Below are positions 1 through 7,931 of a stretch of DNA of 13,418 bases, piece after piece. The notes under the pieces are model-generated. The model searched no databases and was not told the origin of the DNA. It saw only the letters and a program-made list of their open reading frames with translations. A program made the position numbers and the translations under genes. How positions within the stretch are numbered: the stretch's first letter is position 1; each line of letters opens with the position of its first letter. Origin of the DNA: Larix sibirica (lineage: Eukaryota > Streptophyta > Pinopsida > Pinales > Pinaceae); assembly GCA_004151065.3 (NCBI GenBank), contig NWUY0300012976.1, positions 30,751 to 44,168 of the forward strand, given 5' to 3'.

Positions 1-313
1 TATAAACAGAGAAGCATGTAAAAACAAGGTAATGTGCCATCATAGTGTTATTTACTTACAACCCCAAAATTTTAAGCAAACTAAGAAAAACAAAAAATGA
101 AAATTCAAAACACAAAATTATATCATCCTTTCTGGTTTTCCTTATTTACTTTCCAGATCTCAAGCTGTGATTATATTCCTATTATATTATTAGTCTCTCG
201 GCCCATTCATATTATTTCAAAATAAAATTAAAATTACCATAAGTTTTAAATTCCAACTTTGAGATGCTTGGGCGTTGAACTTCTATATTCTAGTGGAAAC
301 TCCAGTACAAACA
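1..313 (+). other. Probable 3' part of a 5' LTR
   Basis: This AT-rich stretch has no coding frame. It lies directly upstream of a recognisable primer binding site, which is where a 5' LTR belongs. A CA dinucleotide at 312-313, five bases before the primer site, would be a normal LTR end. The LTR start lies outside the window. I could not find a matching 3' LTR further right, so the LTR call rests on position only. Confidence 0.4.
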
Positions 314-318
314 TCTTC

Positions 319-336
319 TAGCGCCATTACCAAGGA
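319..336 (+). other. Decayed primer binding site, tRNA-Asp type
   Basis: The 18 bases starting TAGCGCCATTACC match the complement of a plant tRNA-Asp 3' end (TGGCGCCGTTGCCGGGGA) at 13 of 18 positions, and all five differences are G to A. This primer is the one expected for Athila/Tat-type Ty3/gypsy elements. The site would prime minus-strand DNA synthesis. Its position, 120 bases before the gag start, supports the orientation and left end of the element. The tRNA match is from memory of the plant tRNA sequence. Confidence 0.7.
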
Positions 337-456
337 CAGAGAAACGAAAGTAAATTTATTCCCTAGGTATTGACATCTTTTTAATTGATTTTGAAGGTGA
401 ACAAGACCAGTACAATTTTGTAGACTAAATTTTCACCTTTGTTTCAAAAAGTAATT
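337..456 (+). other. Retrotransposon leader before gag
   Basis: This short untranslated stretch lies between the primer site and the first gag ATG at 457. It holds no ORF. Leaders of this class normally contain the RNA packaging signal, but nothing specific can be read here. Confidence 0.4.
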
Positions 457-1096
457 ATGGCTCCTAAGAATATTGGGACTAGGGGAACTCCTTTAACTCC
501 TTTGCATTCAGTGGTTTCAGATCCGGAATGGATTTTGAGGGAGTCCAGACAAAACCTCAATTCCACACCATCGGGAATATTCTAGTATTCTTCAGCTTCA
601 ATAATACCAGGTGAATTGGATTAGAACCCTCCTTATTCATATTCATCATCTTTAGAAGAAGAAGAAGGGAAGCAAGTATTGTCAATTACTATCCCTCTGT
701 TTCAAATCTTAAATCCTGCTACCCTAGCTAATAATTTTGAAGTTTATACTAATCCTTTGTCATTTGAAAAAATAAAAGAAGAGATCCTAAACTCTGGAAA
801 ATTTGACTTCCTAAAGCTTCATTTGTCACCTTATACACCTCTCACTATTAAAATTCCAATTATCCAATTAGAGGCTAAAGTACCACTTTCTCCACAAACT
901 CAGACTATTCCAAATATGGTTGGTCAACCCACTAATAGGATGGATGTTGTAGTGGCTACTATATATGCCCCATTAGTTTTACCAAATCCTCTTAACGCCA
1001 TTCCTGGTGGTGATTATAAGAAATACCTTCCAAGGTTTAATGGCCAAGGTGAGGTTACAACAGAAGAACATTGGAATGCTTATTTTAGTTATGCTG
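457..1096 (+). pseudogene. gag: gag, N-terminal part, first copy (broken)
   Basis: The frame opens at ATG 457 (MAPKNIGTRGTPLTPL) and stays in one phase to 1096, interrupted by TAG stops at 583 and 622. It covers the N-terminal, non-capsid part of Gag and the first residues of the capsid region (RFNGQGEV, then EEHWNAYFSYA). Gag forms the cytoplasmic virus-like particle of the element. The same segment recurs at 1098-1600, with a single N between the copies. The start is chosen because it is the first ATG after the primer site and the reading phase continues from it. The identity comes from position and from the later capsid similarity; this N-terminal part has no motif of its own. Confidence 0.65.
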
Positions 1097-1600
1097 NCCT
1101 CAGCTCCAGAAATACCAGGTGAGTTGAATCAGAGTTTTCCTTCTTCAGTTTTGTCAACTTTTGAGGAAGAAAGGAAGCAAGATTTGTATATTACTATTCC
1201 TGAGATCCAGAGTTTAAATCCTACCACTCAAGTTGATAATTTTGAATTCTATACTAATCCTTTGTCATCCAAAAAAATAAAAGAAGAACTCGTAAATTCT
1301 AGATAGTTTGACTTCTTAAACCTCGGTCATCACCTTATACACCTCTCACAAGTAAAATTCCAATTAGCCAATTTGAGTCTAAACCGCCACTTTCTCCACA
1401 AACTCAGATTGTCCCAAATATGGCTGGTCAACCCCTAATAGAATGGATTTCATAGTGGCTTCTAGATATGACCCATTAGTTTTACCTCGGCCACTTAATG
1501 CCCTTCCTAGAGGTGATTATCAAAAATATATTCTAAGGTTTAATGGCCAAGGTGAGGTTATAGCAGAAGAACATTGGAATGCTTATTTTAGTTATGCTGA
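590..1600 (+). repeat. Direct repeat of about 505 bp within gag
   Basis: Copy A (about 590-1096) and copy B (1098-1600) align along their whole length. The offset is 508 bases at the left (AATACCAGGTGA at 603 and 1111) and 503 at the right (TTGGAATGCT at 1071 and 1574). By eye the copies differ at roughly one base in seven, with several small indels, so this is not a fresh duplication. Both copies end in GTTATGCTG. The join is the undetermined base at 1097. Confidence 0.85.
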
Positions 1601-2208
1601 CAACCAAAATATTGAACATCAGGATGTTTGGATGCGAGTATTTGTCCAAATCTTGGATGGGGAGGTGATGAAAAGGTTTAGAGAATCGCCAAGCAATTCT
1701 ATAGATGGGATTGGAGCTTTGGAAGAATATTAAATATGAGACAATGGGGAGATACCAAGGATTATCTTTATTATATAATTGAGTTTGGAGCTTTGAAAAG
1801 AAAACTTGATGAGATAATTACTGATTTTACCAAACATTTCAACAAAATGTATAGGAAGATCCCTGTAGAGATTAAGCCTACTGAGACATTTGCAAAACTT
1901 ACTTATGAAAATTCTTTTGATGCTGATTTCTCCTTATTATTAAGAGAATGAAGATATGTCACTCTTTCAAACATGCAAGAAGTAGCCTTGGAGGTAGTCT
2001 GTCAAATTTGATGGAAGCAAGCAAGCTTAGGGATAAACTAGAAAATCATGACGAGGATAGGAAAAATAAAAAAGAAGTGGTACCATCTACTTCAGGTGTA
2101 AAATCAATAGATAATAAGATGGATGAGATGACCAAACTCATTAAGAATTTATCTTCAAAAATCAGTAGATTGGAAATGGAGAATACAACTCAAAATACAC
2201 CTGTCTAG
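1098..2208 (+). pseudogene. gag: gag, second copy of N-terminus plus capsid (broken)
   Basis: Gag coding continues through at least three phases. Phase 2 holds to a TAG at 1304, phase 3 runs 1443-1733, phase 2 runs 1736-1951 and phase 1 runs 1948-2208, with an extra scrambled stretch near 1320-1440. The part from about 1540 reads as a retrotransposon Gag capsid: RFNGQGEV, HWNAYFSYAD, DVWMRVFVQILDGEV, a sI-type helix, then the RQWGD block and KRKLDEIITDFTKHFNKMY. The C-terminal piece (1948-2208) is lysine-rich and ends in a short predicted coiled helix (MDEMTKLIKNLSSKISRLEM). I see no CCHC zinc knuckle. The protein would assemble the particle, but this copy cannot. Confidence 0.75.
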
Positions 2209-2760
2209 GATGGACATAATAGAAACCCAAATCAGTTTAGACGACCTTTTGTCCTGAGGTTTTTACCTAGGGAAAGAATAAATAATGATGATCAAAGAAT
2301 ACAGTTTCCTTTCCAAAATAACCCAATGGATGAAACTGCGGAGATAATAGAGTTGAAGTTGGAAGATCCAGATCAAGACATAAATTATCTGGAAGAGGAA
2401 TCTTCTAATGGTTTTCTCACTAAGTTTGATTATCAACATTCTATGTGTTTTGATTAGGAAAATAATAATTTTCATCAACAAAATGTTTCATATTTGGCAT
2501 ATTCAGTTAATTTTTATCAAACGAACCCACATAAGTCTTATAATTTAAGATCTGGAGCAAAACAAGTTTCCTAAAATCTTAAAAGAAAGGTGGTTACTCC
2601 TATAAAACAACCACCTAAGTCTACTATTGAAAAGAGGCAAGGTTAGCAGGTCAGTAGAGATAAGCCTGTATAAGCTGAAGAAACAAGTAAAGCTATCCAA
2701 GGATTCAATTTTGAACATGAGCTTAGTAAAATTAAAATCCTTGTTCCATTAACAGATCTT
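2209..2760 (+). pseudogene. gag-pol linker (broken)
   Basis: The phase-1 frame of the gag C-terminus runs on past its stop and joins the protease frame without a shift. It is broken by TAG 2455, TAA 2572, TAG 2644 and TAA 2671. Readable pieces include QFRRPFV, LPRERINNDDQ, an acidic block around 2330-2400, and SYNLRSGAKQ. This is low-complexity, charged linker typical between Gag and protease. A minus-strand open frame over 2263-2481 is a shadow of it. Confidence 0.6.
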
Positions 2761-3430
2761 ATGAAAACTCAGTCATATAGGGATCCTTCTCTTAAGGTGT
2801 TAAATTCACAAACTAGTCAATTCGCTTCTGATGTTATCAATTTGCAAGATGAACAACCCACTATTATTTTTGGTCCTAATTCGCCTGATAAGTCTGAAAG
2901 TAAAAATAATTTTCCTCCAACATTTTATGTCACTCTCACAGTCCATAAGATGTTACATAATTGTCTTTTAGATTCCAGTGCTTCCCACAATCGCATGCCC
3001 AAAGTTGTTATGGAGGCCCTAGGGTTAAGCATTACCAAACCTTCTCATGACTTATTTTCCTTTGATTCAAGATCAATCAAATGTCTTGGAGTTTTTAAGG
3101 ACCTTGTTGTCACTCTTATAGAGTTACCAATGAAAAGTGTCTTAATGGATACATAGTTATTGTTGATATTGCACCTAAATTTTGTATGCTTCTATCAAGA
3201 TCTTGGGAAAGAAGAGTAGGAGGTACTTTGCAAATGGAACTTTCTTATGTAACTAGCACAATGTTTGGAGCATAACACAGAAGGTTATATAGAGAAATGT
3301 AGCTTGCTTATTTAGTAAGTGATAATGATAATCCAACAAATCACCCAATTTCTTCCATTGAAGAAGATATTGGGTCTTGTATGTTGCACTTGAATGATGA
3401 CGCTACAGGTGTTTTGCACGTTGAAAAAGA
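2761..3430 (+). pseudogene. Aspartic protease domain of pol (broken)
   Basis: The retroviral-type protease core is clear: FYVTLTVHKMLHNCLLDSSASHN, followed by MPKVVMEALGL and LFSFDSRSIKCLG. The active-site triplet, normally Asp-Ser-Gly, reads Asp-Ser-Ser here. Phase 1 ends at TAG 3154, where a frame change moves the rest (APKFCMLLSRSWERR, then GGTLQMELSY and NPTNHPI) into phase 3. That part is broken by further stops near 3272 and 3301. The domain would cut the polyprotein. Both the Gly-to-Ser change and the frameshift argue that this copy is dead. Confidence 0.8.
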
Positions 3431-3470
3431 AGTATCGGTTCAGTAAAGTATTGAGATTCAAGACAGTTTG

Positions 3471-3863
3471 TGGAAGATGTATTTTGATGGCTCATCATCC
3501 AAAGAAGGAGCAGGGGCATGAATTGTACTCATTTCTCCAGGAGGTGAGATAATATATTTGATGTGTGAGTTGGAATTTCAGACAACCAATAATATTGCTG
3601 AGTATGAAGCATTACTTCTTGGTTTAAGGGTTGAGAAAGATTTAAATATTCAACAATTGCCTTTTTTTGTCGAATCTGAGCTAGTGGTTCAACAAGTAAA
3701 GAATGTTTATCAAGTAAAACAACAAATGTTAACAGTTTATAAGAATTAGGTATGTGATCTTGTCGACAATTTGTTTATAGCTTTTAGCATATATTTCAAT
3801 CCTAGAGATCATAACCAGAAAACATACTCTCTGGATTTAGCAGCCACTTACCACTTATTTTAA
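3471..3863 (+). pseudogene. Archaeal-type RNase H domain upstream of RT (broken)
   Basis: The phase-3 frame reads WKMYFDGSSSKEGAGA, a TGA stop at 3519, then IVLISPGG, LEFQTTNNIAEYEALLLGL and VVQQVKNVYQVKQQM. After TAG 3747 it goes on with LVDNLFIAFS, NPRDHN and LDLAA. The order FDGS, TNNxAEYxALxxGL, SEL, VYQVK and RDHN is the signature of archaeal-type (RNase HI-like) RNase H domains acquired by Tat elements. The first acid (GAT 3486) and the AEYEA glutamate (GAG 3600) are present. The third acid reads Glu (GAA 3672) where Asp is usual, and the last Asp of the expected AD pair is not conserved. The domain would remove RNA from RNA:DNA hybrids. Its place between protease and RT is notable. Confidence 0.8.
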
Positions 3864-4302
3864 AATCCCACAACAAACTCAGCTCAAGTATCCAATTGAG
3901 GTTAGATACAAACTTTCAATTCCAGATAATATTAAGCATTAGAGGGTGTTTCATGATGATCAGGAGATTAAAAAGTTTCTAGAATTGACAGGTGAGTTTT
4001 CCACTTCATTAATTGGTCAAGATCAAGATGTTGAGATTGATGAAAGTGCTTCTTATTCAAAAAATTCAATTGGAAATCATAAAATAATTGAATTAAAGGG
4101 AAATTTCATTCCCAAAGGCCTTGTTCCTCTGGAAAGATTGTTTTCAAAAAATGACACTTTAATATTGAAGCCCACTATGCAGCCTTCTGAAGTGAATGTT
4201 TTGAGCTGTAATATTGGTACTGCTGATGAACCTAGGATGGTTAAAATATCCAAGGCACTTTCAGATGAAGAAAAGAAAAGGTATATCAAACTTTTAAAAT
4301 AA
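3864..4302 (+). pseudogene. pol linker between RNase H and RT (broken)
   Basis: A shift near 3860 moves coding to phase 1. It reads QLKYPIEVRYKLSIPDNIKH, a TAG, then VFHDDQEIKKFLEL and, after an acidic stretch, HKIIELKGNFIPKGLVPLER and EPRMVKISKALSDEEKKRY, ending in TAA at 4300. The frame simply continues into RT after that stop. I know no separate enzyme activity for this segment. It is the N-terminal extension of RT in this family. The minus-strand frame at 4077-4289 is a shadow. Confidence 0.65.
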
Positions 4303-5310
4303 TTTGTGGATATTTTTGCTTGGTCATACGAAGACTTGAAAACCTATGAGACCAACATAATTCAACATAATATTCCATTCAAGCATAATACTAAGCCTTT
4401 CACATAGAAACTTAGAAGAATTAATCCAGCAGTGCTACCAATTATCGAAAAAGTGGTTAAAAAATTGTTAGATGAAAAGATTATTATACCTCTTAGATAT
4501 TATTCGGGGGTAGCAAATCTAGTGCCAATGCGTAATAAAAATGGTGAAATAAGGATTTGTGTGGATTTTAGAATGTAAATAGGTCTTCTCTTAAGGACAA
4601 CTATCCACTGCCTAAAATAGATCAAATTTTACAGAAGTTAGTTGGTGCTCAGAGAATATCTATGATTGATGGATTCTCAGGGTACAATCAGATTGTCATG
4701 CATCCAGATGATAGAGAAAAAAAACCGTTTACTACTCCTTGGGGAACTTTGATGTATGAAAAAATGCCATTCGGCCTCATGAATGCAAGTGCAACCTTTC
4801 AGAGGGCTATGGATATAGCTTTTGTCATAGAAAAGGAGAATTTCGTGATAATTTATTTAGATGACATCACAGTTTTTTCTAACTCTGATGAAGCACATCT
4901 CAAACACCCTAGGAAAACATTCCTCAAATGCAGAAAATTTGGGCTCTCTTTGGATCCCAAAAAGTCTCGTTTTGCTATGAAACAAGGAAAGCTTTTGGGC
5001 CATATAGTTTCAACTAATGGAATTAAGATAGATCCTGAACGTGTCAATTCCATCCTGAAGATCATTATTCCTAGAAATAAGAAGGAAATTCATTCTTTTG
5101 TTGGGAAGATAATTTTTTTAAGGTGGTTCATTCCTAATTTTGCAGAGATCATCAAGCAAATAACATCAATTTTGAAAAAATATCAAGAGGTAAAATGGAC
5201 AGTTGGGGCTAGATCATCATTTGAAAAGATAAAACAAGTTCTCACTAAGGCTCCAGTGTTGGTAAGTCCATATTTTTCAAAAGAATTTTCCAAATTTTTC
5301 AAAAGAATTT
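4303..5310 (+). pseudogene. Ty3/gypsy reverse transcriptase (broken)
   Basis: RT landmarks appear in order: FVDIFAWSYEDL, KLRRINPAVLPIIEK, VANLVPMRNKNGEIRICVDFR, then RISMIDGFSGYNQI, TPWGTLMYEKMPFGLMNA, the catalytic YLDD (4854-4865) and KKSRFAMKQGKLLGHIVS. The connection-type end reads PNFAEIIKQIT and FEKIKQVLTKAPVLVSP. A TAG lies near 4408, where a CAG codon is expected. One base is lost around 4571-4576, moving the frame from phase 1 to phase 3. A 22-bp duplication at 5273 ends the frame. The enzyme would copy element RNA into DNA. The catalytic box is intact, but the frame is not. Confidence 0.92.
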
Positions 5311-5311
5311 T
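5273..5311 (+). repeat. 22-bp tandem duplication at the RT/RNase H frameshift
   Basis: TTTTTCAAAAGAATTTT occurs at 5273-5289 and again at 5295-5311, with CCAAA between, so the unit is 22 bp. Since 22 is not a multiple of three, the duplication by itself accounts for the change from phase 3 (RT) to phase 1 (RNase H) at this point. Confidence 0.85.
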
Positions 5312-5771
5312 TGACTTTCTCCTACGCTTATGAAGATACCATAGAAGCAGTTATTTTACAGAAAAATTCAGAAGGCTTAGAGCATCCAATTTATTTATTC
5401 AGTAAAACCTTGAGGGATCCCAAACTCAAGTATAGTATATTGGAAAAGCAAACTTATGCTCTAGTCAAAGCTCTCAATTTTTTCAGAATTTATTTGTTGC
5501 ATTCAAATATTTTAGCATATGTTCCTAACGCAACAATTAAAGAAATTTTGGTACAACCTAATAGTGAAGGAAAAAGGGGACGTTGGATAGCTAAAATCAT
5601 GGAATATTATGCTGAAATTAGGCCTACTAAGTTGGTTAAAGGACAGGGTCTTGCTAGATAACTTGTAGATTCAAATTGTGAAGCGTTGGGACTTAATATG
5701 GTACTCAATCAGTCATCACAGGCAGAGTTGAAACCCGACAGGGAAAGGATCAGGTTTATAAAAAATATACA
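5311..5771 (+). pseudogene. Gypsy RNase H domain following RT (broken, acid-poor)
   Basis: Phase 1 reads TFSYAYEDTIEAVILQKN, PIYLFSKTLRDPKLKYSILE and KQTYALVKALNFFRIYLL, then AYVPNATIKEILVQP, GRWIAKIMEYYAEIRPTKLV and KGQGLAR before TAA 5659. It continues with DSNCEALGL before shifting phase near 5770. The fold is the usual gypsy RNase H (SK.LrD...Y...Ek...ALvkAl...R.YLL). The first catalytic Asp is replaced by Tyr/Glu, and the Asp of the usual T-D-x-x-L block is absent (YVPNAT). With an archaeal-type RNase H elsewhere in pol, this domain may have become structural. Decay of this single copy could also explain the losses. Confidence 0.8.
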
Positions 5772-7034
5772 GAATATCCTTGGTATAATGACATAGTATA
5801 CTTTCTTTTATATCTACAATGCCCACCAAATTTAGATAAAAGGAAATACATGTCATTGAAATTGAAAGCAGTGAATTATTGCATGATTGAGAAGAACTTA
5901 TTTTGCAAATATCCTAGGGGTATGCTTCTTAGATGTATGGATAAAGATGAAATTGATATCATAGTTGCAGAATTGCATGGAGGGTCTTGCGAAGGGCATC
6001 GATATTGGAAATCCGCCTCCTTTAAGATCTTGAGGGTGGGCTATTATTGGCCCTCAATATTCCCTGATGTCTATGCCCGGGTAAGAGCCTGTGTTGAATG
6101 TCACAAGTTTGCAGGTAAGAAGAAATTGCTTTCTCTTTACCTAAAACCTATTGTAGTGGAGGCACCTTTTCAGCAGTGTGGCTTACATTTCATAGGTGAA
6201 ATTAATCCCCCTTCAAGTGGGCAGCATAAGTATATTTTGACATCCACTGTTTTTTTCACAAAATGGGTAGAGGCAATTCCCACTAGGAAGGAAACTGATA
6301 AAGTAATAATTAACTTCCTAGAAGAGAATATCCTAAGCAGGTTTGGCTGCACAATAAAGTTCATAACTAACAATGCTACAAATTTTAAGTCTCATGAGAT
6401 GGTACATTTTTGTGAAAGGCATAACATAATACTTAAACACTCCACACCATATTACCCACAAGGTAATGGTTTGGCTGAGTCAACCAATAAAATCCTAGTC
6501 AATAATATCAAAAAGTTGCTATTGCAGAATAAAAGAGCATGGGACAACAAGTTAAAATATGCTCTATGGGAAGATCGGGTGACAATTAAAAATGCTATTG
6601 GCACATCTCCCTTTAAAATAGTTTATGGTATTGACATTTTTTTTCCAATACAACTTGATCTTACAATGATGAAATTCATGCAAGATGATATGGAAGAACC
6701 CAATGAATTTCAGAGAAGAATTTTTCAGTTAATTGAGCTGCAACAGGAGAGAGAATCGCTAACATAAAAAGCTTAGACACACAGGGATAAAGTAAAGGAA
6801 ATGTTTGATAAAAAGATCAAAGAAGACACTTTCCTTTCTGGTGATATGGTTCTTAGATGGGATGCACGTAGAGATGACAAATATAAACATGGAAAATTTG
6901 AACATTTATGGTTGGGTCCTTTCAGAATTGTTAAGGTTATGGGAAATAATACATTTGTATCACAAAATATAGAAGGAGAAGAACTTGTAGGCCCATTCAA
7001 TGGGCGATTTCTAAAGTATTTTTACACTTACTAG
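5772..7034 (+). pseudogene. Integrase, zinc-binding, core and GPY/F C-terminus (broken)
   Basis: One phase runs throughout, with TAA at 6765 and TAG at 6774. The zinc domain has His (LHGG), His (CEGH) and Cys-x2-Cys (ACVEC). The core reads FIGEINPPSSGQHKYIL, FFTKWVEAIPTRKETDKV, STPYYPQGNGLAES and TSPFKIVYG. Of the catalytic D-D-E triad, the first Asp is His (CAT 6186) and the second is Asn (AAC 6369), while Glu (GAG 6477) stays. The C-terminus (6801-7034) has DMVLRWDARRDDK and the GPY/F-like WLGPFRI, then PFNGRFLKYF and a TAG. There is no chromodomain, as expected for Tat/Athila types. The enzyme would insert element DNA into the chromosome. This copy is catalytically dead. Minus-strand frames here are shadows. 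Confidence 0.92.
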
Positions 7035-7931
7035 GGTCCTGGATGACCTAGTCTCATTGTCAATACTGGTGAGTTTCCAAGTTTGTTGAATAAGACTCCA
7101 ACCCAATGGATTTGTAAAGATTAGTAGTTTTTCTTTTCTGGTTGACAATGATTATTAATGGCACTTGGTCTTCAGTTCTTGGCACCTCACAGGGAGAATG
7201 CCACCCCCAGATGAAGCCAGATGTTAGTCCTAGGTCTGTCAACCTACCTTTTTATTTTTATTCCCTAGTTTTTTATTTTTGAAATTATTTTAGTCGATTT
7301 TAATTACTTAATAATACATTACATTGCCTTTGGTATTTCCTTGCATTTTAAGTTTAATGTTAGTGTTAGCGTGGCTCTTAATATTTGAATATCTCAAGCA
7401 TATTTGTATGTTTCAAATCATTTCATAAGTCGAACTTTTGCCTAAGAAGTAAAGTATCAATACTTGGAAAAACATGTTATGCCTTGGCACATTCCGACAA
7501 TGCATGATGTTATTTCTCTTTATACGCGCACTGCCAGAATGATGAATTGTGGACAGAGTTAATTTGGACGCATTCTCAATAATGAATGCAAATAAAAAAT
7601 TTGGGAAATGATTTTATACTTTGAAATGAAAGTTTTTTATGATCCATGAATTGTTAATTTCGGATTCAATGCTCCTGTCTTTCAAATTATTAGAGCTCTT
7701 CTATGTGCTAATTTCTGATTGGTTGTAAGTTTTTGGTTTTATGTCAAAGATCGTTCATCTTATCCTATATCCATGTACTCCAACTTGGATTGAGTTTCAT
7801 TATCAAATATTAAGGTCCTTAAAAAAATTGGTATTCAACACCTTCATTACCCAGAACCTGCAATGAAAACTGATAAAATGAAGAGGCCCAATGGACTGAG
7901 TGGGAAGCTATTGTGATTTGAACCCAAGAAC
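7035..7931 (+). other. Non-coding spacer after integrase, copy 1
   Basis: There is no usable ORF. Two parts recur in the second element copy: TTTGTTGAATAAGACTCCA with CCCAATGGATTTG after it (about 7080-7112, compare 11378-11410), and the block CACTTGGTC through ATGTTAGT (about 7160-7228, compare 11480-11548). Weaker similarity continues to about 7400 (CCTTTGGTA, TTGCATTTTAAGTTTAATG, GTGGCTCTTA). From about 7400 to 7930 I see nothing recognisable. The placement between integrase and the extra ORF suggests a leader, promoter or splice region for that ORF, which is inference. Confidence 0.5.

Noticed and set aside
2263-2481. Minus-strand frame rich in Ile/Leu that resembles a membrane protein
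   Set aside because: It is the complement of an acidic, Asn-rich gag-pol linker, which produces hydrophobic antisense codons automatically.
5773-6770. Working integrase, considered because it is the longest open frame in the window
   Set aside because: Two of three catalytic acids are replaced and stops cut off the C-terminal domain.
6773-7242. Minus-strand frames near the integrase C-terminus and spacer, considered as an antisense gene
   Set aside because: They overlap the GPY/F region in antisense and have no recognisable motif. Antisense ORFs exist in some Tat elements, but these are too short to support one.
7710-7760. Possible splice donor (TTGTAAGTTT) before the extra ORF
   Set aside because: A single GTAAGT-like match in AT-rich DNA has no discriminating power, and no matching acceptor stands out.
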